Origin: Pseudozobellia sp. WGM2
GTDB lineage: Bacteria > Bacteroidota > Bacteroidia > Flavobacteriales > Flavobacteriaceae
Assembly: GCF_017810075.1 (NCBI RefSeq)
Contig: NZ_JADNYK010000001.1
Coordinates: 496,001-560,000 of the forward strand
DNA: 64,000 nt
Direction of reading: 5' to 3'
Shown here: positions 52,508 to 61,784 of the stretch, one piece after another
How the letters are laid out: every line of letters begins with the position of its first letter
Numbering within the stretch: the stretch's first letter is position 1
Made by a program: the position numbers and the translations under genes
Notes under the pieces: generated by a model
Seen by the model: the letters and a program-made list of their open reading frames with translations, nothing else
What the model was told of the DNA's origin: nothing
The model's database searches: none

Positions 52508-54007
52508 ATGAAAACAAAAAAACTTTTAGTATTAATGATAGGTATCTTTTTTCTCGCCTTTACAGCATGTGAAGACGACGATAATACACCTGTGATTGAC
52601 GATATGGATGAAATGGAAACACCGACTCCAGACCCAGAACCGGATGAAATGGAAGATTCTGAACCTGTCATGGCAGATTTTACGGTAACTATTGAAAATG
52701 TTGTGACTCCACAACCCCTATTTCAAACGGGATTTTTCGCTATACCTGAAGGGGGTTCTGAACCAGCTCCATTATTTCCTGGAGATGCCTATTCATTTGA
52801 AGTTGATGCCGGCCCTAACGTATTGCCCGGAGATGGAGGAACCAGACTTTCTTTCGTGACCATGTTCGTTCAGTCAAATGATTTATTTTTTGCCCCAAGC
52901 GAAGAAGGTATTGCATTATATCAAGAAGACGGAGCGCCGATTGGTGGTGATGGTATGGTAGATGTCACAGATCAAGTCTTATTATGGGATGCAGGTACCG
53001 AGGTCAATGAAGAAACGGGATCGTCAAATCAAAAACCACAACAAGCTGCTGATGCTATGGATCAAGGGGAAGATGAAAATGGTGTAGTCACTGAAATAAC
53101 AGATAATACTGATTCTTTCGGTAACGAGATACCGGATGTTAGTGATGTGATCAAGGTTACGATCGAACTTGTTTCTCCGGCCAGGTTCAAGGTGAATATT
53201 ATGAACGTTTCCGATGCCAATACCATTGCCGTACCTGCACAAGGTGAAGATGCAAGAGCTGCAGTGCCTATTTCTCCGGGTGTCTACGCTGTTCATACTA
53301 TGCCCGCTCCTTTCTTTGTAGAAGGTGAAGCTGCTTCAGAAGCAGGACTTGTAGCGAGTGAAACAGGAGTTGAAGATATCGCTGAAGATGGTTTTTTTGA
53401 TGCTCTTTTGATGGATTCTGAGGCATCTACGGGTCTTATTGTACCATTGTCTCCTGGTGCTTGGGCCGTGCACAGCCAAGATATCAAGCCGATTTATGAA
53501 AATGATATGATCGATTTTGGGGAAGGATTAGAGGCTATCGCCGAAGATGGTATACCTACTATGTTGGTAGAATCGCTTATGAACAAAGAAAATGTTTTTG
53601 CTTCAGGAGGTTTTGATACTGCTGTCGGAGCCACTGAGCCGGGAGCAATTGGCCCAGGCGGACAATATCAATTTTCTTTTACCGCTGAAGAAGGAAGCAG
53701 TTTATCTCTTGCGACTATGTTCGTTCAAAGTAATGATTGGTTTTACAGCTTTAAACCTGATGGATTACCTTTATTTGAAGATGGTGCTGCGGTATCAGGT
53801 GATGTAACAGAGTTTGTTTTTCTCTATGATGCGGGTACAGAGGCCGACGAGTACCCAGGTGCAGGTTTAGCACAGGTAATTAGACAATCAGCTTCAGATG
53901 CTGGAGATGCTGACGAAGATACGAATGTTAGGTTTATTGACCCTGATGATACATCAAATGTGCCAAGTGCCATCAATGTAATTAAGGTTACAATTGAGGC
54001 TAATTAA
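52508..54007 (+). CDS. Lipoprotein with tandem spondin-N-like domains
   Basis: 499 residues. The signal ends LAFTAC with Cys21, followed by an acidic Pro/Asp/Glu linker (22-53). Three related units follow. Unit 1 (about 54-205): FTVTIENVVTPQPLFQTGFF ... SFVTMFVQSNDLFFAP ... VLLWDAGTE. Unit 2 (about 210-355): FKVNIMNVSDANTI with two SPGxxAVH segments. Unit 3 (about 360-499): SLATMFVQSNDWFYSF ... FLYDAGTEADEYPG. This is a spondin-N pattern, usually extracellular. Probably under control of the divergent two-component system. Ligand unknown. Confidence 0.85.
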   Translation: MKTKKLLVLMIGIFFLAFTACEDDDNTPVIDDMDEMETPTPDPEPDEMEDSEPVMADFTVTIENVVTPQPLFQTGFFAIPEGGSEPAPLFPGDAYSFEVDAGPNVLPGDGGTRLSFVTMFVQSNDLFFAPSEEGIALYQEDGAPIGGDGMVDVTDQVLLWDAGTEVNEETGSSNQKPQQAADAMDQGEDENGVVTEITDNTDSFGNEIPDVSDVIKVTIELVSPARFKVNIMNVSDANTIAVPAQGEDARAAVPISPGVYAVHTMPAPFFVEGEAASEAGLVASETGVEDIAEDGFFDALLMDSEASTGLIVPLSPGAWAVHSQDIKPIYENDMIDFGEGLEAIAEDGIPTMLVESLMNKENVFASGGFDTAVGATEPGAIGPGGQYQFSFTAEEGSSLSLATMFVQSNDWFYSFKPDGLPLFEDGAAVSGDVTEFVFLYDAGTEADEYPGAGLAQVIRQSASDAGDADEDTNVRFIDPDDTSNVPSAINVIKVTIEAN

Positions 54008-54025
54008 TAGCTAAGGTGGCAAAAT

Positions 54026-54056
54026 AAAAGGCCCGAACTCTCGTTCGGGCCTTTTT
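54026..54056. terminator. Bidirectional intrinsic terminator
   Basis: AAAAGGCCCGAAC (54026-54038) pairs perfectly with GTTCGGGCCTTTT (54043-54055) around a TCTC loop, with A/T runs on both sides. It lies between the convergent spondin lipoprotein gene and the small membrane protein gene. Confidence 0.92.
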
Positions 54057-54076
54057 GTTTTATTAACGTTGCTTTC

Positions 54077-54559
54077 TTATTCCCAAGAATCAATGTGTTG
54101 ATTCATATCATCAAAATTATAATTGCCCACGATGTTCTTTCTGTACTTAAAAGCCAATAAGGTAAGCCCGATTAATGTTAATTGCATTACTAATATTAAT
54201 ATACCCATGGGAAAAAATGTAGCAGGTATAACATGGTTGGAGAATTCAAAATAGGTTGTCAAAGTACTAATAGTCATATAGACATTGAAGGCGTAAACCA
54301 CACATACACCATACATTAAAAACTCAATAACTTTCATTTGTGGGTCAGTGCCTTCTTCTTCCTTGATTTTAAACCAAAGTACATACAAGAATACAAAATG
54401 AATCAAGCTGAGTATCGGAAATACAAAGTTCTCTGGTTTTAATACTGGAAAGGTATTCGTGTAAAGTCCGTAAAAACTAAAAACTATTAGTGTTAAGAGT
54501 AGGGCTACAGTAATTTGTATCGTTTTGTTCCACGAAAACAGTTTTTCAATAAATCTCAT
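54077..54559 (-). CDS. Hypothetical four-helix membrane protein
   Basis: 160 residues from the ATG at 54559 (MRFIEKLF...); an in-frame ATG at 54574 adds five residues. Hydrophobic helices lie near 14-33, 45-63, 79-102 and 113-138, with a polar C-terminal tail ending in DSWE. No family recognised and no neighbour with a clear role. Confidence 0.6.
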   Translation of the reverse strand: MRFIEKLFSWNKTIQITVALLLTLIVFSFYGLYTNTFPVLKPENFVFPILSLIHFVFLYVLWFKIKEEEGTDPQMKVIEFLMYGVCVVYAFNVYMTISTLTTYFEFSNHVIPATFFPMGILILVMQLTLIGLTLLAFKYRKNIVGNYNFDDMNQHIDSWE

Positions 54560-54752
54560 AGCGGTCAATGACAAGATTAGTTATAGGACAATTTAAATAC
54601 TAACGAACCTTGAGCTTTTTTATTTAAAAATTCAACAAACCGCTATTTCCATAGATTTAGCTATGAAAGGCGGGGGAACTACTTACACCGTAAGATGTTA
54701 GTCGAGAACAAATTATGTCTTTATGAGTTAAAAATGAAAAAAAAATCGTCGT

Positions 54753-55187
54753 TTATCCTATAAATTCGTTTTTCTTGGCCCAATTTGAAAATAGAATTAG
54801 AAGAATACCTATAATGATGATAAGTATTGGAAAGGCCATTGCTGCTGTTCCCAATACGTCAAAAGTATTACTCAGAAAAAATTGATATACATTTTGTGCA
54901 AGAACGGCAATCAACGAAATGATGAACAGTATGTACGCCCACTTTTTTCTTAGTAATAATCCGATACTACCAATTAACCCTCCCCAAACCGCTAAGGCAA
55001 AGGCCCCTGTTGCCCAAGCTGGTCTAGACTCGTACAACATACGTTGTTCTTGACTAAGCTCAGCCAAAGTCTCTACACTCATATAGGCATCGGCCAGATA
55101 GGCCATAACACCAATAATATTCCATAATAAGGCGATAACAGAAATTACCCAGAACCAAGTCGGTGGTTTTTTTAGAGTGGTGGTCAT
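54753..55187 (-). CDS. Hypothetical four-helix membrane protein
   Basis: 144 residues. Helices near 10-32, 58-80, 84-104 and 113-138. N-terminal PTWFWVISVIALLWNIIGVMAYL and ESRPAWATGAFALAVWGGLIGSIGLLLRKKWA give a pattern seen in flavobacterial membrane proteins, but no function is assigned. It is divergent from the truA-like gene. Confidence 0.65.
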   Translation of the reverse strand: MTTTLKKPPTWFWVISVIALLWNIIGVMAYLADAYMSVETLAELSQEQRMLYESRPAWATGAFALAVWGGLIGSIGLLLRKKWAYILFIISLIAVLAQNVYQFFLSNTFDVLGTAAMAFPILIIIIGILLILFSNWAKKNEFIG

Positions 55188-55246
55188 AACTTAATATTTA
55201 AAGGTTGTCTTTACAAAATACAAAAAAATGGCTAGTTTGGCTTCAA

Positions 55247-56047
55247 ATGAAATTCATGCATAGAAAGCGATTTTATTATTTAATAAGCCTACAATATTTG
55301 GGTTTTCGGTATAGCGGTTGGCAAAATCAACCTGGTCAAAAGACTTTAGAATCTATGTTGGTGAAAACTTTGAAGTTTGTATTACCCGACCAGAAGTTTA
55401 AAATATTGGGGGCGGGCCGTACCGATGCCAAGGTTTCTGCACTAGAAATGAATTTCGAGTTATTTCTTGAAGACCGGGCCCTAAACGATAATGACTCATT
55501 TTTACAGCTACTTAATTTCAACCTACCACCCGATATAAAAGCTATTGGTATGAAAGAGGTTGATAATTCTTTCAATGTAATTAAAGATGCCAAGTTGAAA
55601 GAGTATATCTACTTATTTTCTTTCGGAGAAAAGAACCACCCCTTTTGTGCACCTTTCTTAGCGAATATTATAGAGCCACTTGATATTGAACTCATGAAAA
55701 ATGCCGCTTGTTATTTTGAAGGCATACACGACTTTTCTTCATACACCGCTAGATTGCGTGAAGGCACGAATACGATTAGATCTGTTCTGTCTTGTGAATT
55801 GAAAAAAAATGATTTATTGACAGCTAATTTTTTCCCTGAGAAAAGCTATGCTCTTTATATTAAAGCTTCCGGTTTTATGCGCTATCAGGTTCGTATGATT
55901 ATGGGGGCGCTGATTCAAGTGGGAAAAGGAGAACTCTCTATTTCTGAAATTAAAAAATCTTTAGAGAATAAAAATGAAGTTAAGTTGACATACGTTGCTC
56001 CTGCATCTGGATTGTTACTTAACAAAATAGATTTTCAAAAAAGTTAA
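55247..56047 (+). CDS. TruA-like tRNA pseudouridine synthase, divergent
   Basis: 266 residues from the ATG at 55247 (another ATG three codons later is possible; the TTG at 55205 is not favoured). Family landmarks: YLGFRYSGWQNQPGQKTLESML and GAGRTDAKVSA with the catalytic Asp60, then the long C-terminal RYQVRMIMGALIQVGKGEL. Canonical TruA has GRTDxGVHA; here Lys replaces the conserved Gly and Ser the conserved His, so it is a divergent paralogue, perhaps with another site specificity. Confidence 0.82.
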   Translation: MKFMHRKRFYYLISLQYLGFRYSGWQNQPGQKTLESMLVKTLKFVLPDQKFKILGAGRTDAKVSALEMNFELFLEDRALNDNDSFLQLLNFNLPPDIKAIGMKEVDNSFNVIKDAKLKEYIYLFSFGEKNHPFCAPFLANIIEPLDIELMKNAACYFEGIHDFSSYTARLREGTNTIRSVLSCELKKNDLLTANFFPEKSYALYIKASGFMRYQVRMIMGALIQVGKGELSISEIKKSLENKNEVKLTYVAPASGLLLNKIDFQKS

Positions 56048-56092
56048 AAATAAAATCCGCTTCTAACTATATTTATAGAAATAGTTCCGTTC

Positions 56093-57196
56093 ATGGGAAA
56101 GCCAAAAAGAAAGAAAATTCTAAGTAAACTTAGACCTAAGAAAAAATCGAGATTTGAGGGTAAAATGGGTAAAGCCCCTGGTACCATTACCTATATGGGC
56201 CGAAGAGAAGGCAAAGAAAGTGTTGTCAATATTCTCGAGTATAACAATGAGGAGCTGAATACCATTAACCCAGGTAATATTGACTCCATTGTTGCTCATA
56301 AAGACCCACCTCTTACTTCTTGGATCGACATTATAGGCATTAGTGATGAGGATTTTATAGAGAAGGTCGGCAAACGTTTCGGGTTAAATTCATTGGTGAT
56401 GGAAGATACCGTGAATACCCATCAAAGACCAAAAGTGGATGAATACGAAGATTACATTTTCGGTGTTTTTAAAATGCTTTATGTAGATGATGAAACTCAA
56501 GAGCTCGTATGTGAACATGTAGCTATGGTACTTCTTGAAAATTGTGTGCTTGTTTTTCAAGAATTGGAAGATGATGTATTTACAGGGGTTAGAAATCGAG
56601 TGCGCAACAAGTCGGGAAGAATTCGAAGTAGGGGAGCCGATTATTTATTTTTTGCATTGCTCGATGCTATTGTAGATAACTACTTTGTGGTTTTGGAGTA
56701 CTTAAATGAAAAGATAGAGCACCTTGAAGAATTGGTATATGCGAACCCAACAAATGAGGTTGCCCAAGAGATACAGAATGTAAAAAAAGAAGTACTAAAA
56801 GTTCGCAGGTGGATATCGCCTGTACGTGAGTTGGTGGGTCGTTTGATCGATTCTGAAAACCCGTTAATCTCTAAAGATACCAAAGTATTCTTGAGAGATG
56901 TGTTAGATCATTCCCTTGAAATCAACGAAAGTCTTCAAATCTATCGTGAAATGTCTATGAGTCTTATGGAGATGTATATGAGCAACATGAGCAATAAAAT
57001 GAACGAGGTGATGAAAGTACTGACTATAATGGCCTCGATATTTATTCCCTTGACCTTTATTGCCGGTATCTACGGTATGAATTTCGACCATATGCCCGAA
57101 CTACATTGGAAATATGGTTACCCCATGGCTTGGGGACTTATGATTGCACTCTTCATAGGTTTGTTGATCTATTTTAAAATTAAGAAGTGGTTATAA
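56093..57196 (+). CDS. corA: Magnesium/cobalt transporter CorA
   Basis: 367 residues. A cytoplasmic N-terminal domain is followed by the long stalk helix and two C-terminal membrane helices; the selectivity motif YGMNF (327-331, GMN at 328-330) and the short MPELHWKYGYP loop lie before the last helix, which ends in a basic KIKKWL. The lysine-rich N-terminus (about 1-30) is typical of flavobacterial members. Mg2+ uptake is the likely role; Co2+ and Ni2+ may also pass. Confidence 0.94.
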   Translation: MGKPKRKKILSKLRPKKKSRFEGKMGKAPGTITYMGRREGKESVVNILEYNNEELNTINPGNIDSIVAHKDPPLTSWIDIIGISDEDFIEKVGKRFGLNSLVMEDTVNTHQRPKVDEYEDYIFGVFKMLYVDDETQELVCEHVAMVLLENCVLVFQELEDDVFTGVRNRVRNKSGRIRSRGADYLFFALLDAIVDNYFVVLEYLNEKIEHLEELVYANPTNEVAQEIQNVKKEVLKVRRWISPVRELVGRLIDSENPLISKDTKVFLRDVLDHSLEINESLQIYREMSMSLMEMYMSNMSNKMNEVMKVLTIMASIFIPLTFIAGIYGMNFDHMPELHWKYGYPMAWGLMIALFIGLLIYFKIKKWL

Positions 57197-57293
57197 GATT
57201 GGTTAGGCATTGGTTTATGGTTCATCATTCGCTTTATTTGAGCTGATCTAGGGCCCTAGTAGGTTCTATATTGCGTAATATTTAAAATTAGAA

Positions 57294-57800
57294 ATGATGA
57301 AAAATACAAAACAAGCACTTTTACTTTGTCTTTTAATGCTAAGCGGATCGATATATGCCCAAGGTGTAGATCGTGAAATTTCTGAAGAGACTACTCAAAA
57401 GAAATATGAAATGTATGAAGATGGTACTCTGGTGAAGAAATCGGTTAAAATTCATACCATAGTAAGACAAGATATCAAGTTCGCCGAAGAAGATGAAGAA
57501 AAAATCGACGCTAGAAGAATTATAACTCCGAAGAAAATTTCTAAAATCGTAAGCATAGATAACGATGCTGATGAAGATTTTGATGAAATTATAAAGTTTA
57601 GTTATACTTCAGATGCCAATAAAGATTTTGTTTTCGGAACTAATGACGATGAAATATTTAAAGCCCTTGAGAATAGTAAGTATTTGAATATTAAAAAGAG
57701 TGAAAATATGTCTGAAAAGAGTTTGAACTCTTTAATCGTCATAACCGATGACAATGGCGAAGTAGTTGAGTTAGTTTTGGAAAAACATAGTGAAATGTAA
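57294..57800 (+). CDS. Secreted hypothetical protein
   Basis: 168 residues. Signal peptide about 1-22 (ending SGSIYAQ). The mature part is strongly charged, with many acidic residues (AEEDEEKIDARR, DNDADEDFDEIIKF) and no cysteine. No domain is recognised. The upstream gap contains the perfect 12-bp palindrome CTAGGGCCCTAG (57248-57259). An intrinsic terminator follows. Confidence 0.65.
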   Translation: MMKNTKQALLLCLLMLSGSIYAQGVDREISEETTQKKYEMYEDGTLVKKSVKIHTIVRQDIKFAEEDEEKIDARRIITPKKISKIVSIDNDADEDFDEIIKFSYTSDANKDFVFGTNDDEIFKALENSKYLNIKKSENMSEKSLNSLIVITDDNGEVVELVLEKHSEM

Positions 57801-57831
57801 AATTCGAGAACACTTAATAATATTATTACAA

Positions 57832-57862
57832 GAGAGCGCTGTAAGGCGCTTTCATTTTTTTT
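57832..57862 (+). terminator. Intrinsic terminator
   Basis: GAGAGCGC (57832-57839) pairs with GCGCTTTC (57846-57853, one G-U wobble) around a 6-nt loop, followed by ATTTTTTTT. It ends the secreted hypothetical gene. Confidence 0.8.
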
Positions 57863-57911
57863 CATCTTTACTACTTATTATTGTACTCAATAGTTCAATT
57901 TTTCTTTAGCC

Positions 57912-58709
57912 ATGCGTAAACTTATAAAATGGGCGGCCGTCTTTATATTAATTTATTTGTCAATTTCGGTATTGGCTTATATATATCAAGAACGGTTGAT
58001 ATTTTTTCCTTCTACAATGCCCATGAACCATAGCTATGATTTTTGTCAACCTTATGAGGAGTTTTTCATCAACACCGACGATGGTGCAAAACTAAATGCG
58101 GTACATATAAAACAAGATAATCCTAAAGGCATTATTCTATATTTTCATGGTAATTCGGGTAATATTTCGCATTTAATTCACGTAGCAAATATGTTCTCTA
58201 GAAATGGCTACGAATCTATTTTGGTCGATTATCGAACCTATGGGAAAAGTACAGGTAAACTTAGTGAAGAAGCTCTATATACTGACGCACAACAATTTTA
58301 TGAATACGCTGTAAATAGGTACAATGAAAATCAGGTCATTGTATATGGCCGCTCTTTTGGTACAGGTATTGCTACTTGGCTCGCTTCTAAAAATAAGCCG
58401 AAAAAATTGATGCTAGAATCACCTTTTTATAGTGCAGTCGACTTGGGTAAACATCGATTTCCTTTTTTAGCGGTCGATTGGCTTTCGAAATTTAGATTTC
58501 CAACAAATGAATATATAAAAAATGTTGCATGTGAGATTTATTTATTTCATGGTAAAGAAGATGGTGTAATACCGTTTGAGTCTGCGGAAAGGCTTTACGA
58601 GGTCATTCCAAATAAAAACAAGCATTTCATTTCCATAGAAAATGCAGGTCATAACTATTTGCAAGATTACAAAGCTTTTAAAAATGGGATTCAGGAAGCC
58701 CTAAACTAG
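57912..58709 (+). CDS. Alpha/beta hydrolase with N-terminal membrane anchor
   Basis: 265 residues. A membrane helix near 5-25 is followed by an alpha/beta hydrolase core: oxyanion-region LYFHGNSGNI, nucleophile elbow VYGRSFGTGIA with Ser148, acid in FHGKEDGVIPF and His in ENAGHNYL. These match the serine-aminopeptidase/BEM46-like group, anchored at the membrane. Substrate unknown. It converges with cysM. Confidence 0.87.
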   Translation: MRKLIKWAAVFILIYLSISVLAYIYQERLIFFPSTMPMNHSYDFCQPYEEFFINTDDGAKLNAVHIKQDNPKGIILYFHGNSGNISHLIHVANMFSRNGYESILVDYRTYGKSTGKLSEEALYTDAQQFYEYAVNRYNENQVIVYGRSFGTGIATWLASKNKPKKLMLESPFYSAVDLGKHRFPFLAVDWLSKFRFPTNEYIKNVACEIYLFHGKEDGVIPFESAERLYEVIPNKNKHFISIENAGHNYLQDYKAFKNGIQEALN

Positions 58710-58719
58710 AAGAATCTTA

Positions 58720-59604
58720 TTAATCGAACATGTCTGAAGACAAATAGCGATCCCCACGATCACAAACAATCGATACGATTACCCCACTCTCAAGAGTTTC
58801 GGCCAAACGAAGTGCAGCAGCAGCAGCTCCGCCACTGCTCATACCAGAAAAGATACCTTCTTCTTTGGCCAGTTTGCGCGCCATTTCTTTTGCCTCTTCT
58901 TGGCTAACTTCAATTACTTGATCCACTTTACTGGAGTCAAATATTTTAGGCAAATATTCTTGCGGCCATTTTCTAATACCCGGTATACTCGAATTATCGG
59001 TAGGTTGTACCCCAACAATTTGAATAGCTTTATTCTGCTCTTTTAAATAGGTAGAAGTACCCATAATGGTGCCTGTGGTTCCCATGGCAGATACAAAGTG
59101 GGTTATTTTGTTCTCGGTATCTTTCCAAATTTCGGGCCCCGTTGTTTTATAATGAGCTTTCCAATTATCATCGTTGGAAAATTGGTTGATCATCGTATAC
59201 CCTTCGTTCTCCACCTTTGCTTCTGCATAGTCGCGAGCGCCTTCGATTCCGACATCTGAAGAGGTCAAGGTAACCTTTGCACCATAGGCTTTCATAGTTT
59301 GAACACGTTCTTTCGTAGCATTTTCGGGCATGACCAATTCAATGTTAAGACCGTAAATACCTGCAATCATGGCTAGGGCAATACCTGTGTTCCCACTCGT
59401 AGCCTCAATCAGTTTAGATTCCGAATTGATTTCCCCGCGGTCCAAAGCACTTTTTATCATATTAAAAGCCGCACGATCTTTAACGCTGCCACCCGGGTTG
59501 TGGCCTTCTAATTTGAAATATAATTTTATGTTTGGGTTTGTGTTCAATACACGAGATTCAACCAAAGGCGTGTTACCAATTAAATCTAGTAAGTTATGAG
59601 ACAT
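58720..59604 (-). CDS. cysM: Cysteine synthase B
   Basis: 294 residues. A PLP-dependent fold type II enzyme forming cysteine from O-acetylserine and sulfide. PLP-binding Lys42 lies in HNPGGSVKDRAAF; EATSGNTGIALA and MGTTGTIMGT bind the substrate and phosphate. The sequence is nearer to CysM than CysK in length and in lacking the C-terminal extension. It overlaps the serine acetyltransferase gene by 11 bp, so the two enzymes of cysteine synthesis are made together. Confidence 0.93.
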   Translation of the reverse strand: MSHNLLDLIGNTPLVESRVLNTNPNIKLYFKLEGHNPGGSVKDRAAFNMIKSALDRGEINSESKLIEATSGNTGIALAMIAGIYGLNIELVMPENATKERVQTMKAYGAKVTLTSSDVGIEGARDYAEAKVENEGYTMINQFSNDDNWKAHYKTTGPEIWKDTENKITHFVSAMGTTGTIMGTSTYLKEQNKAIQIVGVQPTDNSSIPGIRKWPQEYLPKIFDSSKVDQVIEVSQEEAKEMARKLAKEEGIFSGMSSGGAAAAALRLAETLESGVIVSIVCDRGDRYLSSDMFD

Positions 59605-60388
59605 GCGGTAATGTTTTTATTTTAATTTCTGGAGTGTGAAATACGGTTGAGTTGGGTGCGACAGAGGCCGTTAACCACGCATTACCACCAATAATAGAAT
59701 TTTCGCCGATTACGGTATCGCCCCCGAGAATAGTTGCATTGGCATATATGGTCACATTGTTTTCTATGGTAGGGTGGCGTTTCGTTTTTTGCAAATGTTT
59801 GGCCACATATAATCCACCCAGGGTGACTCCCTGATAAATTTTAACGTGGTCTTTAATTATGGCAGTTTCACCGATAACGATACCTGTACCATGATCGATA
59901 TGAAAAGAATCACCGATTTGTGCACCTGGGTTAATATCGACACCCGTTTGTCGATGGGCATATTCTGTCATTAATCTTGGTACTAACGGAAAACCTTCTG
60001 AATACAGTTCGTGAGAGAGTCTGTAAATAGCTATTGCATAAAAACCGGGGTAGGCCATATAAACTTCCTCAATCGATAATGAGGCCGGATCACAGTTCAC
60101 GGTCGCTTCGGCATCTAAATTCAAACGTTCAAGAATATTAGGAAGCTTAGAAACATAATTGTTCCAAACCGTCTTGCACGATTTATCAACGTCCCAACAG
60201 GCAAGCTCTACCAGTCCGTCGAACTGTTCCTCTAACTTATCTAAATTCTTGGCAACAGGGGTGTCGATATCAAATAGGGTATAAAATAAAAGGTTGGTGA
60301 AAACCTCTACCTTCTCCTTTAACTTATATCGTAAATTGGGTTGCTTTTTGTGTGTTTTGATCTGGTCGATGATCGATTTCTTATCCAT
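59594..60388 (-). CDS. cysE: Serine O-acetyltransferase
   Basis: 264 residues from the ATG at 60388; an upstream in-frame ATG at 60409 adds seven residues. N-terminal helical domain then a left-handed beta helix (IGDSFHIDHGTGIVIGETAIIKDHVKIYQGVTLGG) with the catalytic histidine pair region HRQTGVDINPGAQIG and DHGTG. It acetylates serine to O-acetylserine, the substrate of the cysM product encoded next to it. Confidence 0.92.
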   Translation of the reverse strand: MDKKSIIDQIKTHKKQPNLRYKLKEKVEVFTNLLFYTLFDIDTPVAKNLDKLEEQFDGLVELACWDVDKSCKTVWNNYVSKLPNILERLNLDAEATVNCDPASLSIEEVYMAYPGFYAIAIYRLSHELYSEGFPLVPRLMTEYAHRQTGVDINPGAQIGDSFHIDHGTGIVIGETAIIKDHVKIYQGVTLGGLYVAKHLQKTKRHPTIENNVTIYANATILGGDTVIGENSIIGGNAWLTASVAPNSTVFHTPEIKIKTLPHVS

Positions 60389-60482
60389 AAAGAAGCTACT
60401 ATTGTTCAAAAATACTCATTATTACAAAAGTCCGATTTCCGAAAAAGGTTAACTTTAGCATAAATAACAACCTTTTGGTCGT

Positions 60483-61163
60483 ATGTTACAATCTACAATT
60501 ACTAAGCTTAACTTAGAATTTTTAAAACGCTTAGAAAAAAATAATAATCGGGAATGGTTTACCGAACACAAAACCGAATTCAAAGTACATGAAAAAGAGG
60601 TCAAAAGTTTTTTCACTAAAGTTCAAGAAAGGCTTGAGGTTCACGATGAAATCGAAAAAATGAAAATGTTCAGAATTTATAGGGATGTGCGATTCTCTCA
60701 TGATAAAACACCCTACAAATCACATTTTGCCGGCTCTTTTTCTAGATTTGGGGCTCAGCATAGAGGTGGTTATTATTTACACATTAAACCAGGGGACTCT
60801 TTTATCGCTACTGGTTTTTGGAACCCTAATAAAGAAGACCTGTTGCGTATTCGCAAAGAATTCGAACAAGATGCATCTGAAATGCGTGAGATTATCGAAG
60901 ATACCACTTTTCAAAATGTTTGGGGAAACTTACAAGGTGATAGGGTAAAGACCGCCCCAAAAGGGTTTGATAAAACCCACGAAAATATAGACTTGATTAA
61001 ATACAAGCAGTATATTTTCACTCGTAAATTTACTGACAAACAGGTACTGTCATCAAACTTTATTGATGAAGTCGACCTTTCATTTAAGGCCATACGCCCT
61101 TACTTTGATTATATGAGCGATGTACTCACCACCAATCTCAATGGAGAATCGCTCTTAAACTAA
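60483..61163 (+). CDS. DUF2461 family protein
   Basis: 226 residues. Landmarks of the family are LEFLKRLEKNNNREWFTEHK near the N-terminus, MFRIYRDVRFSHDKTPYKSHFAGSFSR, and GGYYLHIKPGDSFIATGFWNP. No catalytic mechanism is known. Cytoplasmic by lack of a signal. Its 3' end overlaps a convergent small gene by 9 bp. Confidence 0.88.
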   Translation: MLQSTITKLNLEFLKRLEKNNNREWFTEHKTEFKVHEKEVKSFFTKVQERLEVHDEIEKMKMFRIYRDVRFSHDKTPYKSHFAGSFSRFGAQHRGGYYLHIKPGDSFIATGFWNPNKEDLLRIRKEFEQDASEMREIIEDTTFQNVWGNLQGDRVKTAPKGFDKTHENIDLIKYKQYIFTRKFTDKQVLSSNFIDEVDLSFKAIRPYFDYMSDVLTTNLNGESLLN

Positions 61164-61562
61164 AATAGGTTCTTCAAAAAGCTGAATTTGATCTTTAAGT
61201 CGATTCACTACCATATTCATCATACGCTTATTCAATGCCGATGAGTTAAGAATGTAGGTCTCATATTCTTCAACGGTAAATTGGCCGATGACCATACCTT
61301 TTAGTGAATTTCTGAACTTAATATCTTTTTGAATGGCATTCTCGACATACTCAAAGCGTTTGGAGTGTGAAAGATCGTAGAATGAGTTTTTATGTTTTGT
61401 AATATAATTTTTAAATGCCGCTAGAATTAAATCGTTCTGCATTTTGATGACCGGCCGAAGGGTACTGTTTTGAAAGTGCTCTTCGCTGCTCATTTCATTA
61501 TTAATACGTGCAGAGGGTATTTCAGGGCGAATACGGAGAAGACTCTGAGATCTATCGCTCAT
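61155..61562 (-). CDS. Conserved hypothetical protein
   Basis: 135 residues. The N-terminal 30 residues are polar; a helical part follows (STLRPVIKMQNDLILAAFKNYITKHKNSFYDLSHSKRFEYVENAIQKD, then FTVEEYETYILNSSALNKRMMNMVVNRLKDQI). No signal peptide, no recognised domain. From memory similar flavobacterial proteins are sometimes labelled glyoxalase, but no glyoxalase metal motif is seen here. It overlaps the DUF2461 gene tail-to-tail by 9 bp. Confidence 0.6.
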   Translation of the reverse strand: MSDRSQSLLRIRPEIPSARINNEMSSEEHFQNSTLRPVIKMQNDLILAAFKNYITKHKNSFYDLSHSKRFEYVENAIQKDIKFRNSLKGMVIGQFTVEEYETYILNSSALNKRMMNMVVNRLKDQIQLFEEPILV

Positions 61563-61784
61563 CTTACAGGTTTTTATAAAGATAGCGATTAAGGGTAATA
61601 CCTACAGTTATCAAGACATTACTTTTTAACTGGGTTATGAACATTTAGTTAAACTACAATGTATAAGAAGGAGAGCTCCGGTGACTTCAAAAGACAAAAA
61701 TGTTAATGCGAAAGATTAATATCGTCTTATAAATCTTTTAGCTCTACTCATATATGCTTAGTTTTATTAAAATGATGAATTGAG

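Noticed and set aside
54662-54700. 12-codon ORF and GC-rich patch between two membrane protein genes
   Set aside because: No conserved feature, no promoter or terminator of its own.
57248-57259. CTAGGGCCCTAG palindrome upstream of the secreted protein gene
   Set aside because: Perfect but short; 12-bp palindromes of this kind occur by chance and no second site was found.
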